Made by a program: the position numbers and the translations under genes. The notes under the pieces were generated by a model. It was not told where the DNA came from and made no database searches. It was given only the letters and a program-made list of their open reading frames with translations. A DNA stretch of 64,000 nt from Fen-1258 sp027348115 (GTDB lineage: Bacteria; Bacteroidota; Ignavibacteria; Ignavibacteriales; Melioribacteraceae): positions 1-64,000 of the forward strand of contig DAIEQA010000109.1 in assembly GCA_027348115.1 (NCBI GenBank), written 5' to 3'. This document shows, in pieces, positions 27,205 to 36,393 of this stretch. Position 1 is the first letter of the stretch. Every line of letters begins with the position of its first letter.

Positions 27205-29088
27205 ATGAAAAATGTTTCAAAATTTTTAATAATAATTATGGTGTTACTAATGACTCAACAAATCGGCTTTGCTCAAAACCTAGAACGTAAAGACGTTCCC
27301 GAAAAATATACATGGGATAATTCCATACTTTATAAAAATGTGGATGAATGGCAGAAAGATAGACAGGAAATCGAAAAGCAGATTCAGCAGCTAAAAGATT
27401 TTAGAGGTAAACTCGGAGAAAGTGCCGATACTTTCTGTGCCGGTTTAAAACTTTACTTCGATGTGCTGCAAAGTTTTTATAAACTTTCTGATTATGCAAA
27501 CCGTATCAGCGACGAAGACCTACGCAACAGCACAAATCAATCTCTTACGCAGCAAGCCAATACCTTGGGCACGCAGTTCAGCGAGGCCGCCTCGTTTTTC
27601 AGACCGGAAATTTTGAACATCGATAAGGACAAAGTGAAAAAGTTTTTCCAAGAGAAAAAAGAACTGCATGATTATGAATTCTATGTAAACGATATTCTTA
27701 GAATGCGCGACCATACGCTTAATGCCGAAGAGGAACAGATACTTGCGAGCGCCGGCTTAATTACAACGACGCCTTCGGAAGTTTACGGCATATTCGACAA
27801 TGCCGAGAAACCAAACGCGAAAATAAAATTGTCTACTGGCGAAGAAGTTGAATTATCATCGGCGGCTTATACAAAGTATCGCGGTGTTGCCAATCGTGAA
27901 GATAGAGAACATGTAATGGAAGCAACTTTTGACAACTATAAAAAATTCCAGAATACGATCGGGGCTAATCTTGCCGGTAAAGTTAGGGCGGATTATTTCT
28001 ACGCAAAAAACAGAAAGTACAATACAGTTCTCGAAAGCTCGCTGAGCACAAACAATATTCCAGTCTCGGTTTATGAAAATTTGATTAACCAGATTCATAA
28101 AAATTTGCCGACGCTTTACCGCTTTTTAAAATTAAAGGCCCGCATGCTCGGCGTGGATACTCTTCATTACTACGATCTTTATACTCCGCTCGTTAAATCC
28201 GTAAATTTTTCGTTTGATATTCCGGAAGGACAGAAACTAATTCTAGATGTAGTAAAACCCATGGGCGAAGAATATGTGAATACCGTTAAGAAAGCTTTCG
28301 ATGAAAGGTGGATTGATTATATACCAACAACCGGCAAGAGAAGCGGCGCGTATTCATCTGGTGCGGCTTATGCATACCACCCTTATATATTGATGAATTG
28401 GACAGGCGATTACGAATCTGTTTCGACTCTCGCGCACGAGCTTGGTCATACAATGCACAGTTATTTTTCCAACAAGAACCAGCCGTTTGTAAAATCGGAT
28501 TACCCGATATTTGTCGCCGAAATTGCATCTACAATTAACGAGACTCTGCTTAATAATTACATGGTCAATCACGTTAAAACTGACGAGGAAAAGCTTTACC
28601 TACTAGGTTCCTACCTCGATTTGTTAAGAACAACAATTTTCCGCCAGACTTCTTTTGCGGAATTTGAGTGGGACATTCACAAAAAAATTGAGAATGGAGA
28701 ACCGCTAACCGGTGAAGAAATGAGTAAAATTTATTACGATATTGTAAAAACATATTACGGCAACGATCAAGGTGTTTGCGTTGTTGATCCTTATATTGCT
28801 TATGAGTGGGAATATATTCCTCACTTCATAAATTATACTTACTATGTCTATCAGTATTCTACGTCGTTAATTTACGCTACTGCTTTTGCGGAGAAAATTG
28901 TTAAAGAGGGCAAACCGGCAATCGACGGGTTCTATCATATACTTAAAGGCGGCGGTTCGGAATACCCGATTGACTTGATAAAGAAAGCAGGCATCGATCC
29001 GCTCTCTTCCGAAGCTTTCGATTTAACCATAGCCAAAATGAACAAAATTATGGATCAGATGGAAGAAATTCTGAATAAGAAAAAATAA
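27205..29088 (+). CDS. exported oligoendopeptidase F-like M3 metallopeptidase
   Basis: The 627-residue protein is an M3B zinc peptidase with HELGHTMHSYF (first His 411) and the distal glutamate in VAEIASTINETLLN. It has an N-terminal signal peptide (KNVSKFLIIIMVLLMTQQIGFA), unlike cytoplasmic PepF, so it should act in the periplasm. The start ATG 27205 follows a near-perfect Shine-Dalgarno AAGGAGGT (27193-27200), one of the best in the window; an in-frame TTG three bases before is less likely. With the subtilase and OPT genes it forms a peptide-degrading group. A terminator follows. Confidence 0.92.
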   Translation: MKNVSKFLIIIMVLLMTQQIGFAQNLERKDVPEKYTWDNSILYKNVDEWQKDRQEIEKQIQQLKDFRGKLGESADTFCAGLKLYFDVLQSFYKLSDYANRISDEDLRNSTNQSLTQQANTLGTQFSEAASFFRPEILNIDKDKVKKFFQEKKELHDYEFYVNDILRMRDHTLNAEEEQILASAGLITTTPSEVYGIFDNAEKPNAKIKLSTGEEVELSSAAYTKYRGVANREDREHVMEATFDNYKKFQNTIGANLAGKVRADYFYAKNRKYNTVLESSLSTNNIPVSVYENLINQIHKNLPTLYRFLKLKARMLGVDTLHYYDLYTPLVKSVNFSFDIPEGQKLILDVVKPMGEEYVNTVKKAFDERWIDYIPTTGKRSGAYSSGAAYAYHPYILMNWTGDYESVSTLAHELGHTMHSYFSNKNQPFVKSDYPIFVAEIASTINETLLNNYMVNHVKTDEEKLYLLGSYLDLLRTTIFRQTSFAEFEWDIHKKIENGEPLTGEEMSKIYYDIVKTYYGNDQGVCVVDPYIAYEWEYIPHFINYTYYVYQYSTSLIYATAFAEKIVKEGKPAIDGFYHILKGGGSEYPIDLIKKAGIDPLSSEAFDLTIAKMNKIMDQMEEILNKKK

Positions 29089-29102
29089 AGCCGGTTGTAA
29101 AA

Positions 29103-29135
29103 AAAAAGAGACGATGAGGGGCATCGTCTCTTTTT
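29103..29135. terminator. bidirectional terminator after pepF-like gene
   Basis: A 14-bp stem (AAAAAGAGACGATG with CATCGTCTCTTTTT) and a 5-base AGGGG loop, with T runs on both strands. It ends the pepF-like transcript and could also end transcription of the small minus-strand gene at 29223-29381. Confidence 0.88.
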
Positions 29136-29222
29136 CAGATACCATCATTTGAGGGTTATGATGTGGGCGTAAAAATTTTCAAATCCTTTATAACCCGGCA
29201 GCCGAACGAATTTATTTTTATG

Positions 29223-29381
29223 TTAATTCAAATGAAGCTTTTGTAAAGCCAGTCCAATCGCAGTTTCAACCGAATATCGCTGATCTAAAAATTCAACCGT
29301 GAACTGGTAAAAATTTTTACGAAACTTTCTTGGAATTATTACGCCGTAAAACGCTCGTGCTATTTCTAATAATTTATCCAT
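29223..29381 (-). CDS. small protein of 52 residues, unknown
   Basis: The ATG at 29381 opens 52 codons ending TAA. The product begins MDKLLEIARAFYGVIIPRKF, continues with an aromatic and basic stretch (RKNFYQFTVEFLDQRYS) and ends in an amphipathic helix (VETAIGLALQKLHLN). Amino-acid use looks like real protein, and the frame fills most of the 384-bp gap between the pepF terminator and the aminotransferase. I do not recognise a family, and no strong ribosome site is seen. It may be a short regulatory or toxin-like protein, or a gene remnant. Confidence 0.45.
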   Translation of the reverse strand: MDKLLEIARAFYGVIIPRKFRKNFYQFTVEFLDQRYSVETAIGLALQKLHLN

Positions 29382-29472
29382 TTAATTAATTTAATTCATG
29401 CTCTATTCTAATATTATTATCGTAAAGATTCCCGTATTTTTGATACCGTTTTTAAAATAATTGGAAATTAAA

Positions 29473-30609
29473 ATGACTATTGCCGAAGCCCGCGAGCTAT
29501 TCCCGCATCTTAAGACGGATCAAATCTACTTCAACCATGCCGCAATCGGGCCATGGTCGAGCGTTGTATTAAATCGTATTGCGGAATATGCCGAACAACG
29601 CAGCTCATCCAAAATCGAGAATTACAAGTTTGTTTTAAAATGGCATGTAAGTGCAAAAAATAAATTGGGAAAACTGTTAGGCGCCGGGCCGGAACGCCTT
29701 GCCTGGGTGGATAATGTTTCCAACGGGATAAATATTTTAGCACAAGGAATTCACTGGCAAACGGGCGACCGAATAATTTTAAACGATCTTGAATTCCCGT
29801 CGAATGTCTATCCGTTTATGAATCTAAAAAAGTATGGCGTCGAAATTGACTTCGCGAAATCCAAAGACGGAATTGTTGATGTTGACGAAATAGAAAAACT
29901 TATTACATCTAAAACAAAATTGATTTCAATTAGCATGGTTCAGTTCTTATCCGGATATAGGGCTGATATGGATTCTATCGGTCAGTTGTGCAGGAAGCAT
30001 GGAATAATTTTTTGCGTTGATGCAATCCAGGCTGCTGGCGTAGTGCAAATAGACGTGAATAAATCCAGCATAGATTTTCTTTCCGGCGGAAGCCAAAAAT
30101 GGCTGATGAGCTCGCAAGGGCTTTCTTACATTTATTTAACCGAAGAACTTCAACAAAGGATCGATCAAAAAAATGTAGGATGGACTTCCGTAGAGAATGC
30201 ATGGAATCTTCTTGATTATGATTTGACCTTACGAAAAACGGCGGATCGTTTTCAAAACGGTACCCTCAATTCTCTCGGCGTTGCAGTATTCGATGCCTCT
30301 TTGGAATTATTCAATCAATTTGGAATTGATAAAATTGAACAAAGAATTCTTGCCAATACTGGATATTTTATTAATCGACTGGACGAGATTGGCATAAAAG
30401 CAATTTTAAAAAATGTTGCAAGTAAAAATCGTGCTGGCATTATTTCATTTAAGCATGAAGATGCTAACAAACTGTTTCAGAAATTGGAAGAATCAAGAAT
30501 ATACTGCGCTGTAAGAGAAGGAATGATTCGATTCTCGCCGCATTTTTATAACACATCTGAAGAGATCGATAAAGTTATTTTTGCTCTTGGAAATTTTTCG
30601 AAAGGATAA
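29473..30609 (+). CDS. class V aminotransferase, cysteine desulfurase-like
   Basis: The 378-residue protein is a PLP enzyme of the NifS/selenocysteine-lyase-like group. It shows YFNHAAIGPWSS at the N-terminus, the cofactor-binding FCVDAIQAAGVVQIDV and the PLP lysine in SGGSQKWLMSSQG. ATG 29473 was chosen; a TTG at 29461 in frame is less likely. No catalytic cysteine loop typical of IscS/SufS is seen, so it may act on another amino acid rather than serve iron-sulfur assembly. It stands alone and ends before an unusual G-rich hairpin element. Confidence 0.82.
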   Translation: MTIAEARELFPHLKTDQIYFNHAAIGPWSSVVLNRIAEYAEQRSSSKIENYKFVLKWHVSAKNKLGKLLGAGPERLAWVDNVSNGINILAQGIHWQTGDRIILNDLEFPSNVYPFMNLKKYGVEIDFAKSKDGIVDVDEIEKLITSKTKLISISMVQFLSGYRADMDSIGQLCRKHGIIFCVDAIQAAGVVQIDVNKSSIDFLSGGSQKWLMSSQGLSYIYLTEELQQRIDQKNVGWTSVENAWNLLDYDLTLRKTADRFQNGTLNSLGVAVFDASLELFNQFGIDKIEQRILANTGYFINRLDEIGIKAILKNVASKNRAGIISFKHEDANKLFQKLEESRIYCAVREGMIRFSPHFYNTSEEIDKVIFALGNFSKG

Positions 30610-30615
30610 AAAAAT

Positions 30616-30671
30616 TGGGCAACGAGCCAAACCCAGGTTGGGGGGGGACCTAAGTCCAGCCGCATTGCCCT
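30616..30671. terminator. structured G8-containing element between convergent genes
   Basis: An outer stem GGGCAA/TTGCCC encloses a small hairpin AACC-CA-GGTT, a run of eight G (30640-30647) and another hairpin GGAC-CTAA-GTCC. A-rich and T-rich ends lie on both sides, so it probably terminates both the aminotransferase gene and the 72-codon gene. The internal structure is richer than a plain terminator. Confidence 0.55.
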
Positions 30672-30677
30672 AAACTT

Positions 30678-30896
30678 TTATTGTTCGGGATTGTAAGTCA
30701 ATTCAATTTTAACATGGAAGTCAGCGCCGCTAAAAAGAGTATATTTGACTTCTCCTATTGTACATTTATAATCTTCACCAACTATATCACTTACTGCTTT
30801 GGAGATTGCATTTTCAAGTGAACCTACACTAACACCTTTTAGTTTGTTCTTCAGTAACTTATCAACATCAATAGCTTTTTCTGAACCGTTCGACAT
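30678..30896 (-). CDS. small conserved-looking protein, unknown
   Basis: The 72-residue protein is soluble and mixed alpha/beta. It begins MSNGSEKAIDVDKLLKN, has a helix GSLENAISKAVSDIV and ends in strands KCTIGEVKYTLFSG and FHVKIELTYNPEQ. At 72 residues it has dodecin size, but the characteristic dodecin residues are absent, so I leave it unnamed. The reading frame has normal codon use and lies 99 bases from the phosphomannomutase gene on the same strand. Confidence 0.6.
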   Translation of the reverse strand: MSNGSEKAIDVDKLLKNKLKGVSVGSLENAISKAVSDIVGEDYKCTIGEVKYTLFSGADFHVKIELTYNPEQ

Positions 30897-30995
30897 CGTT
30901 GTGTTTTCTCCTATCGAAATTTGAAAATTTTTTCTTTTAGACGCAAATTAATTTTTTAGAACTATCTTAAATCATTCAAAAATTCTTCGCAAAAA

Positions 30996-32342
30996 TTACT
31001 TCCTTATAAAATGAAGTAATTCTTCCGTTTTTGCCTTCATTAATTTTTCATCGTGTCTTGATTCCACATTCAATCTCAATAATGGTTCAGTATTGCTCAT
31101 TCTAACGTTAAATCTCCATTCCGGGTATTCTACGCTCAAACCATCCAATTCGTCCATTTTTCCATCGGAATATTTATCTCTTATTTCGTCGATTTTAGAA
31201 GCCGCATTTGAAACTGTGGAGTTAATTTCGCCGGAACAAGGATAGTTTGCAACCATCTTATCAACCAGATGAGACATTTTAACATTTTCGTCCGAAATCA
31301 GTTGCAGAATTAAAAGGAACGGTATTAATCCGCTGTCGGAATAAAAGTTATCCCGGAAATAATGATGAGCCGACATTTCTCCGCCATAGACGGCATTTGT
31401 TTCTCTCATTTTCTGTTTGATAAATGCATGACCGCTTTTGGAAACCACGGCTTTACCACCGGCTTTTGTAACCACATCAACTGTGTTCCAAACCAGGCGC
31501 GGATCGTGAACAATGTTTTCGTTTGAATTGGATTTTAAAATAGATTTTGCGAGCAATCCTACAATGTAATAGCCCTCTATAAAATTCGCGTTCTCATCGA
31601 AGAAGAAACATCTGTCGTAATCTCCGTCCCAAGCCACGCCAAGGTCTGCGCCGTGAGCTTTTATTGCGTCGATGGTTGGCTGACGGTTTTCCGGTAGCAG
31701 CGGATTAGGAACACCGTTGGGAAAGTTTGAATCCGGTTCGTTGAATATCTTTATCATTTTTATCGGAAGATTTTTTTCAAGCTCATTTAATGCGGGTCCG
31801 ACGCAGCCGTTGCCTGCATTCACAACTACTTTAAGAGGTTTTATTCTTTTAGGATCGTAAAACTTTTTCAAGCTGTGAATAAATTCGTTCATTATATCCC
31901 GCTGGTGAACTTTACCTTTTACTTCGGCAATATCTCCCAGCTTACCGTTCAATATCATTTTTTCTACATCATTCAAACCGGAATCGTAACCCATAGGTAC
32001 GGAACCTCTTTTGACAAATTTCAATCCGTTGTATTCGGGAGGATTATGACTCGCGGTAATCATCACACCGCCGTCGGCATTTAAAAATGGAGTTCCGAAG
32101 TAAATCATTTCTGTACCGCACATTCCCAGATCAATTACATCGCAACCAGCATCGTTTAACCCTCTTGCAAGTGCTTCGGACAGTTCCGGCGAGGATTTTC
32201 TGACGTCTCTTCCTATTACCACGGATTTGCATTTAAGCAATGTTGCGTATGCCCGTCCGACTTTGTAAGCCAGATCGGTATTTAATTCTGCCGGTACTTT
32301 ACCTCTTATATCATAAGCTTTAAACGAAGCTATTTTTTCCAT
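30996..32342 (-). CDS. phosphomannomutase/phosphoglucomutase
   Basis: The 448-residue protein belongs to the alpha-D-phosphohexomutase superfamily: catalytic phosphoserine loop VMITASHNPPEYNG, metal-binding DGDYDRC, sugar-binding GEMSAHHYF and phosphate-binding RMSNTEPLLRLN. It interconverts the 1- and 6-phosphates of mannose or glucose and supplies GDP-mannose or glycogen routes. The frame opens at 32378, but ATG 32342 follows CGGAGA with good spacing and gives the usual start MEKIASFKAYDIRGKVP. Sugar preference between ManB and Pgm cannot be decided here. Confidence 0.9.
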   Translation of the reverse strand: MEKIASFKAYDIRGKVPAELNTDLAYKVGRAYATLLKCKSVVIGRDVRKSSPELSEALARGLNDAGCDVIDLGMCGTEMIYFGTPFLNADGGVMITASHNPPEYNGLKFVKRGSVPMGYDSGLNDVEKMILNGKLGDIAEVKGKVHQRDIMNEFIHSLKKFYDPKRIKPLKVVVNAGNGCVGPALNELEKNLPIKMIKIFNEPDSNFPNGVPNPLLPENRQPTIDAIKAHGADLGVAWDGDYDRCFFFDENANFIEGYYIVGLLAKSILKSNSNENIVHDPRLVWNTVDVVTKAGGKAVVSKSGHAFIKQKMRETNAVYGGEMSAHHYFRDNFYSDSGLIPFLLILQLISDENVKMSHLVDKMVANYPCSGEINSTVSNAASKIDEIRDKYSDGKMDELDGLSVEYPEWRFNVRMSNTEPLLRLNVESRHDEKLMKAKTEELLHFIRK

Positions 32343-32460
32343 TGAATCTCCGATTTTCTTGTTCAAAAAGCACCGCAAAGATAGTTAAATGCGGAGAAAT
32401 TTTTTCTGCGTAGGATTATTTTTTCCATAGATATGTATCTCTAAGAAACATATATTTCAA

Positions 32461-32790
32461 ATGGCAAGTAAAGGAGTTAAGATCGAAACAAATTCTACCG
32501 TAAAAAAAAGATTTATCCGGTGCAGCAATTCAAAATGCAATTTAGTCTTTCATGCAGAGCTAAAAGAAAACTTTTCTGATACGGATTTACTTTGTCCCGA
32601 ATGCCGCAATAACCTGGTCAACCATCATATTATTCAATGCAGCAATTGTCAATCCGTAGTAGAGCTTTTAGAAACTGAATTCGGAGAAGATTCGGTAGTT
32701 CTATTTGTCCGTAAATGCTCTCACTGCACGGGTACTTTGGAAGACGAACAAAAATTGCATGTATTTTTCTATCCTGATTTAATGATTTGA
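32461..32790 (+). CDS. zinc-ribbon protein of unknown role
   Basis: The 109-residue protein has four cysteine pairs: CSNSKC near residue 23, CPEC near 47, CSNC near 60 and CSHC near 84. They should bind two zinc ions as rubredoxin-like ribbons. The middle part (VELLETEFGEDSVVLFVRK) is beta-rich. There is no catalytic signature. It is divergent from the phosphomannomutase gene, and no partner gene points to a function. The regular CxxC spacing argues for a real gene. Confidence 0.7.
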   Translation: MASKGVKIETNSTVKKRFIRCSNSKCNLVFHAELKENFSDTDLLCPECRNNLVNHHIIQCSNCQSVVELLETEFGEDSVVLFVRKCSHCTGTLEDEQKLHVFFYPDLMI

Positions 32791-32903
32791 ACTTTGCCTA
32801 TAAAAGTTCTTAAGGGAACTCCTGGATTATATTTAATGTTGAAACTACTGATGTAGTAACAATATTGGTAATCTAATTATTAAATTTTTATAGGAGTTCA
32901 AAG

Positions 32904-33491
32904 ATGACTAAGTTCCTTTCCTCCGTTTTTATTCTTCTTATTGGCTTTCTAAATTCCAACGCTCAAACTAAATGGGTGATAGATAAAGCTCATTCAAAAG
33001 TACTGTTTTCAGTTACACACCTTTTAATTTCGGAAGTAACCGGCGAGTTTAAAAGTTTTGACGGCGATATAGAAGCTGCAAAAGATGATTTTTCCGACGC
33101 GAAAATAAATTTCTCCGTGGATATCAGCAGTATAAATACGGATAATGAACAGCGCGATAAGCATTTAAAATCCGACGATTTTTTTAATGCAGAGAAATTT
33201 CCTAAAATGACTTTTGCCGGAAAATCGATGCAGAAGCTCGGAGATAATAAGTATAAACTTACCGGCGATCTAACCATTAGGGATGTTACAAAACAAATTA
33301 CACTGGATGTAGTGTTGAACGGCATTATAAAAGATCCGTGGGGAAATACAAAAGCGGGATTTAAAGTCACCGGCGACATCAACCGCTTTGATTATAATCT
33401 TAAATGGAATGCGCTGATGGAAACCGGCGGGGCTGTCGTTGGTAAAATAGTTCATTTAACGGTTAACCTTGAATTGCAAAAATCAAAATGA
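32904..33491 (+). CDS. YceI-family periplasmic lipocalin-like protein
   Basis: The 195-residue protein has a signal peptide (KFLSSVFILLIGFLNSNAQ) and the complete YceI domain: WVIDKAHSKVLFSVTHLL, FKSFDGDIEAAKDDFSDA, INTDNEQRDKHLKSDDFFNA, and GDLTIRDVTKQITLDV. YceI proteins form a beta barrel that binds long isoprenoid or fatty molecules. The stop overlaps the start of the MarR gene (ATGA), so the two are translated together. This pairing suggests that the regulator controls its own operon. Confidence 0.9.
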   Translation: MTKFLSSVFILLIGFLNSNAQTKWVIDKAHSKVLFSVTHLLISEVTGEFKSFDGDIEAAKDDFSDAKINFSVDISSINTDNEQRDKHLKSDDFFNAEKFPKMTFAGKSMQKLGDNKYKLTGDLTIRDVTKQITLDVVLNGIIKDPWGNTKAGFKVTGDINRFDYNLKWNALMETGGAVVGKIVHLTVNLELQKSK

Positions 33492-33937
33492 GAATAGAAG
33501 AAGAAATAAAACAAACTAAGTTTCGAAACGAACATCACAAACTTGCCGTTAATCTTATATTCTCTTATAACTGGTTTGTGAAACTGCATTCTGAGCTTTT
33601 AGCCAAGTATAACATTACGATCAATCAATTCAACATACTAAGAATATTACGCGGCCAGCATCCTCAGCCCGCAACGGTTAATTTATTACGCGAAAGAATG
33701 ATGGATAAAATGTGCGACGCTTCCCGTCTGGTGGAACGTTTGAGAATTAAAGGATGGATTAAAAGAGAATCCAGTTTCGAAGATAGGAGACGCGTTGATG
33801 TAAGTATAACCGATGAAGGTCTCAAACTTCTTGCAGAGATTGACAAAGAAAATGAAAATCAGGATTCAATCTTTAATAAATTATCTTCTGAAGAAGCCGC
33901 GAATCTCAATATGCTCTTAGACAAACTTCGCGGATAA
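33488..33937 (+). CDS. MarR-family transcriptional regulator
   Basis: The 149-residue protein has the winged-helix MarR fold: YNITINQFNILRILRGQ (helix 2), the recognition helix region MMDKMCDASRLVERLRIKGWI, and the wing ESSFEDRRRVDVSITDEGLKLL. MarR proteins usually repress nearby genes until a small phenolic or oxidant ligand binds. Its start overlaps the yceI stop by 4 bases. The likely target is its own yceI-marR operon. A terminator follows 11 bases after the stop. Confidence 0.9.
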   Translation: MRIEEEIKQTKFRNEHHKLAVNLIFSYNWFVKLHSELLAKYNITINQFNILRILRGQHPQPATVNLLRERMMDKMCDASRLVERLRIKGWIKRESSFEDRRRVDVSITDEGLKLLAEIDKENENQDSIFNKLSSEEAANLNMLLDKLRG

Positions 33938-33947
33938 GCAAATAAAC

Positions 33948-33979
33948 AAAAGCTCTCCTGTTTTGATGAGAGCTTTTTT
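33948..33979 (+). terminator. terminator after yceI-marR
   Basis: A 10-bp stem AAAAGCTCTC/GAGAGCTTTT with a 10-base loop, followed by a T run. Confidence 0.88.
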
Positions 33980-34116
33980 GTTTTCCTCGCCGAATAGAAT
34001 TCGAAAGTATTAATCAATTTAGATTTGAAAATTCAGACCACCTTATCTTGGTTAATAAACTATTCTGTTTTATTTTTGTCGCCAATCAACTATTCTTTTT
34101 AACTGCAAGGTGTTAT

Positions 34117-36249
34117 ATGAAAAAAATATTTTTTAGATCCACGCTTCTGCTAATGTTTCTTGCCTTCACGTTTTCTGTGAAAGCTCAATCGAGTATAAAT
34201 CTCGATACGGTAAAAGCGCAGAAATTTGATACAGGCAAGATGTGGTCTTTCGATTATCCCCCAACAGAATATTTCAAGAAGACTTATAATTTTAGTGCCG
34301 ATGAATCCTGGTTCGAAAACGTTCGGCTCTCGGCGTTAAGAATTCCCGGTTGTACTTCTTCATTTGTTTCCGAAGACGGTTTAATGATGACTAATCATCA
34401 TTGCGCCAGATACGGTTTTCTTGAGCGTATACAAAAACCCGGAGAGGATTTAACAAAGAACGGATTTTATGCCGCAACTCTTGATGAAGAAAGAAAGATT
34501 CCAAATTACTACGCAGATCAATTAGTGCTTATCAAAGACGTTACCGCCGAAGTTCAGAAAGCCGCCGAAACCGGGGCCAACGCCGATGAAAAAGCAAAAA
34601 ATAAAGAAGCCAAAATCAAAGAATTGACCGACAACTTAAATAAAGAAACCGGTCTTATTGCCCAAGTTGTTTCTCTTTTCAACGGCGCTAAATATTCTTT
34701 GTACGGTTATAAAAGATATACCGATATTCGTCTTGTCTTTGCCCCCGATATGCAAATAGCTTACTTCGGCGGGGACTTTGATAACTTTACTTATCCAAGA
34801 TATAATTTGGATTGTACTTTTCTCCGCGCTTACGAAAACGGAAAACCGGTAAACACTAAAAACTTTTTCAAGTTTACAACGGAAGGAATTCAACCCGGCC
34901 AGCCGATTTTCACTGTTGGAAATCCCGGCTCTACGCAAAGATTAAAAACAGTCGCACAGCTCGAGTATTTCCGCGATATTACTTATAAGAACAACTCGTA
35001 TTTGTTCGATACTTATTACAACGCACTTGAGGAATTAAAATCAGTTGAACCTTCAAAGGCGGCGGAATTTGAGAAGACAAGAGTTCGCATCGGTAACAGC
35101 CAAAAGGTAATTTCTTCTATCTACAAAGGATTATGCGATCCTTACTTAATGGCGCGTAAAAAAGATTTCCAGAAAAAACTTCAGGAAAAAGTTTGGAATA
35201 ACCCGGAACTGAAAGAAAAATACGGCAAGGTTTGGGAAAATATTCAGAATACCAGACTTGAAATGAGAAAGATCGGACCGAAATTAGCCGCTTATTCTTT
35301 AAACAGATTATTCTCTTCCGATTATTTTAACATTGCCAAGAACCTGGTAGAATTTGCAAATGAAATGAAAAAGCCGGAAGATCAAAGAGGCGAGGAATAT
35401 AAAGGCGCAAAACTCGATTCAACAATCAACGCCTTGTACCCGGAAAATTTCGACAAGATATTGGAAGATACAAAGCTCTGGATTCAAGCCGATTATATCC
35501 GCATGAATTTGGGCGACCAAGACCCGCTCGTTCAAAAATTGTTCGGCGATAGAAAAGGAAAAGACGCCGCAAAATATATGCTTGAAAATTCCGTCATCGC
35601 TACAAAAGATGGTTTGGTTAAACTTGCAAAAGAAGGCGCCGATGCAATTATGAATTCCAACGATCCGTTTATTTATTTTATTAAAGAGACCCAGGATAAA
35701 TTACCTGCTCTTCAGCAAGAAGCAAAAGAGATCACAAATACCGAGCAGGTGTTCGACGATATGCTTGGACAGGCAATTTATTTTGTTTACGGAACGTCGA
35801 TTCCGCCCGACGCTAACTTTACTTTAAGAATAAGCGACGGAACTTTGAAGAGCTGGGATTACAACGGTACAAAGGCACCTCTCTTCACAACCTTCTACGG
35901 TTTGTACGACCGCTGGTATTCGTTCTTCAAACAATATCCGTGGGATTTGCATGAAAGATGGCAGAAGCCGCCGGCAGATTTCGATCTCAGCACACCGTTT
36001 AATTTTATTTCCACAAACGATATAGTAGGCGGAAATTCCGGCAGCGCAATTATAAATGAAAAAGCCCAGGTTGTAGGTCTTGCCTTCGACGGAAACATGG
36101 ACAGCATAGTTGGTAATTTTATTTATATGCCGCACAACAACAGGTGTGTTGCCGTCGATGCCCGCGCGCTTGTTACCGCTATCGATAAAGTTTATCATGC
36201 GGATAGACTTGCAAACGAACTAAAGGAAGGTAAGTTGAACAGTAAGTAG
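34117..36249 (+). CDS. S46 dipeptidyl-peptidase (DPP7-like), first copy
   Basis: The 710-residue protein has a signal peptide (KKIFFRSTLLLMFLAFTFSVKA) and the S46 catalytic motifs: His in MMTNHHCARYG (residues 94-95) and Ser641 in GGNSGSA. Past the serine it reads GLAFDGN, with glycine at the position that is arginine in the acid-specific DPP11, so a DPP7-like preference for hydrophobic or neutral residues is expected. ATG 34117 was chosen; the frame opens at 34048 but the signal peptide starts here. S46 enzymes release dipeptides from the N-terminus of periplasmic peptides. It is followed by a diverged paralog. Confidence 0.92.
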   Translation: MKKIFFRSTLLLMFLAFTFSVKAQSSINLDTVKAQKFDTGKMWSFDYPPTEYFKKTYNFSADESWFENVRLSALRIPGCTSSFVSEDGLMMTNHHCARYGFLERIQKPGEDLTKNGFYAATLDEERKIPNYYADQLVLIKDVTAEVQKAAETGANADEKAKNKEAKIKELTDNLNKETGLIAQVVSLFNGAKYSLYGYKRYTDIRLVFAPDMQIAYFGGDFDNFTYPRYNLDCTFLRAYENGKPVNTKNFFKFTTEGIQPGQPIFTVGNPGSTQRLKTVAQLEYFRDITYKNNSYLFDTYYNALEELKSVEPSKAAEFEKTRVRIGNSQKVISSIYKGLCDPYLMARKKDFQKKLQEKVWNNPELKEKYGKVWENIQNTRLEMRKIGPKLAAYSLNRLFSSDYFNIAKNLVEFANEMKKPEDQRGEEYKGAKLDSTINALYPENFDKILEDTKLWIQADYIRMNLGDQDPLVQKLFGDRKGKDAAKYMLENSVIATKDGLVKLAKEGADAIMNSNDPFIYFIKETQDKLPALQQEAKEITNTEQVFDDMLGQAIYFVYGTSIPPDANFTLRISDGTLKSWDYNGTKAPLFTTFYGLYDRWYSFFKQYPWDLHERWQKPPADFDLSTPFNFISTNDIVGGNSGSAIINEKAQVVGLAFDGNMDSIVGNFIYMPHNNRCVAVDARALVTAIDKVYHADRLANELKEGKLNSK

Positions 36250-36303
36250 AAAGAATTAAGGAGTAAGAAGCATATAGTAGCTTTAAATACTTCTTTTAAT
36301 TTT

Positions 36304-36335
36304 GGAAGGGTCGCTTTAGACCCTTCCGTTTTTTT
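36304..36335 (+). terminator. terminator between the two S46 genes
   Basis: A 9-bp stem GGAAGGGTC/GACCCTTCC with a 6-base loop, then G and seven T. It means the paralogs are probably transcribed separately. Confidence 0.9.
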
Positions 36336-36393
36336 AAAAGTATAACTATTATAGCGTCGTTAAAAATTCTAACCAATTGTTTGGAAAAAAATT

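Noticed and set aside
30616..30671. tRNA-like fold
   Set aside because: Stem lengths are wrong, and no T-loop or CCA-end pattern is present.
30678..30896. Dodecin
   Set aside because: Size fits, but dodecin signature residues are missing.
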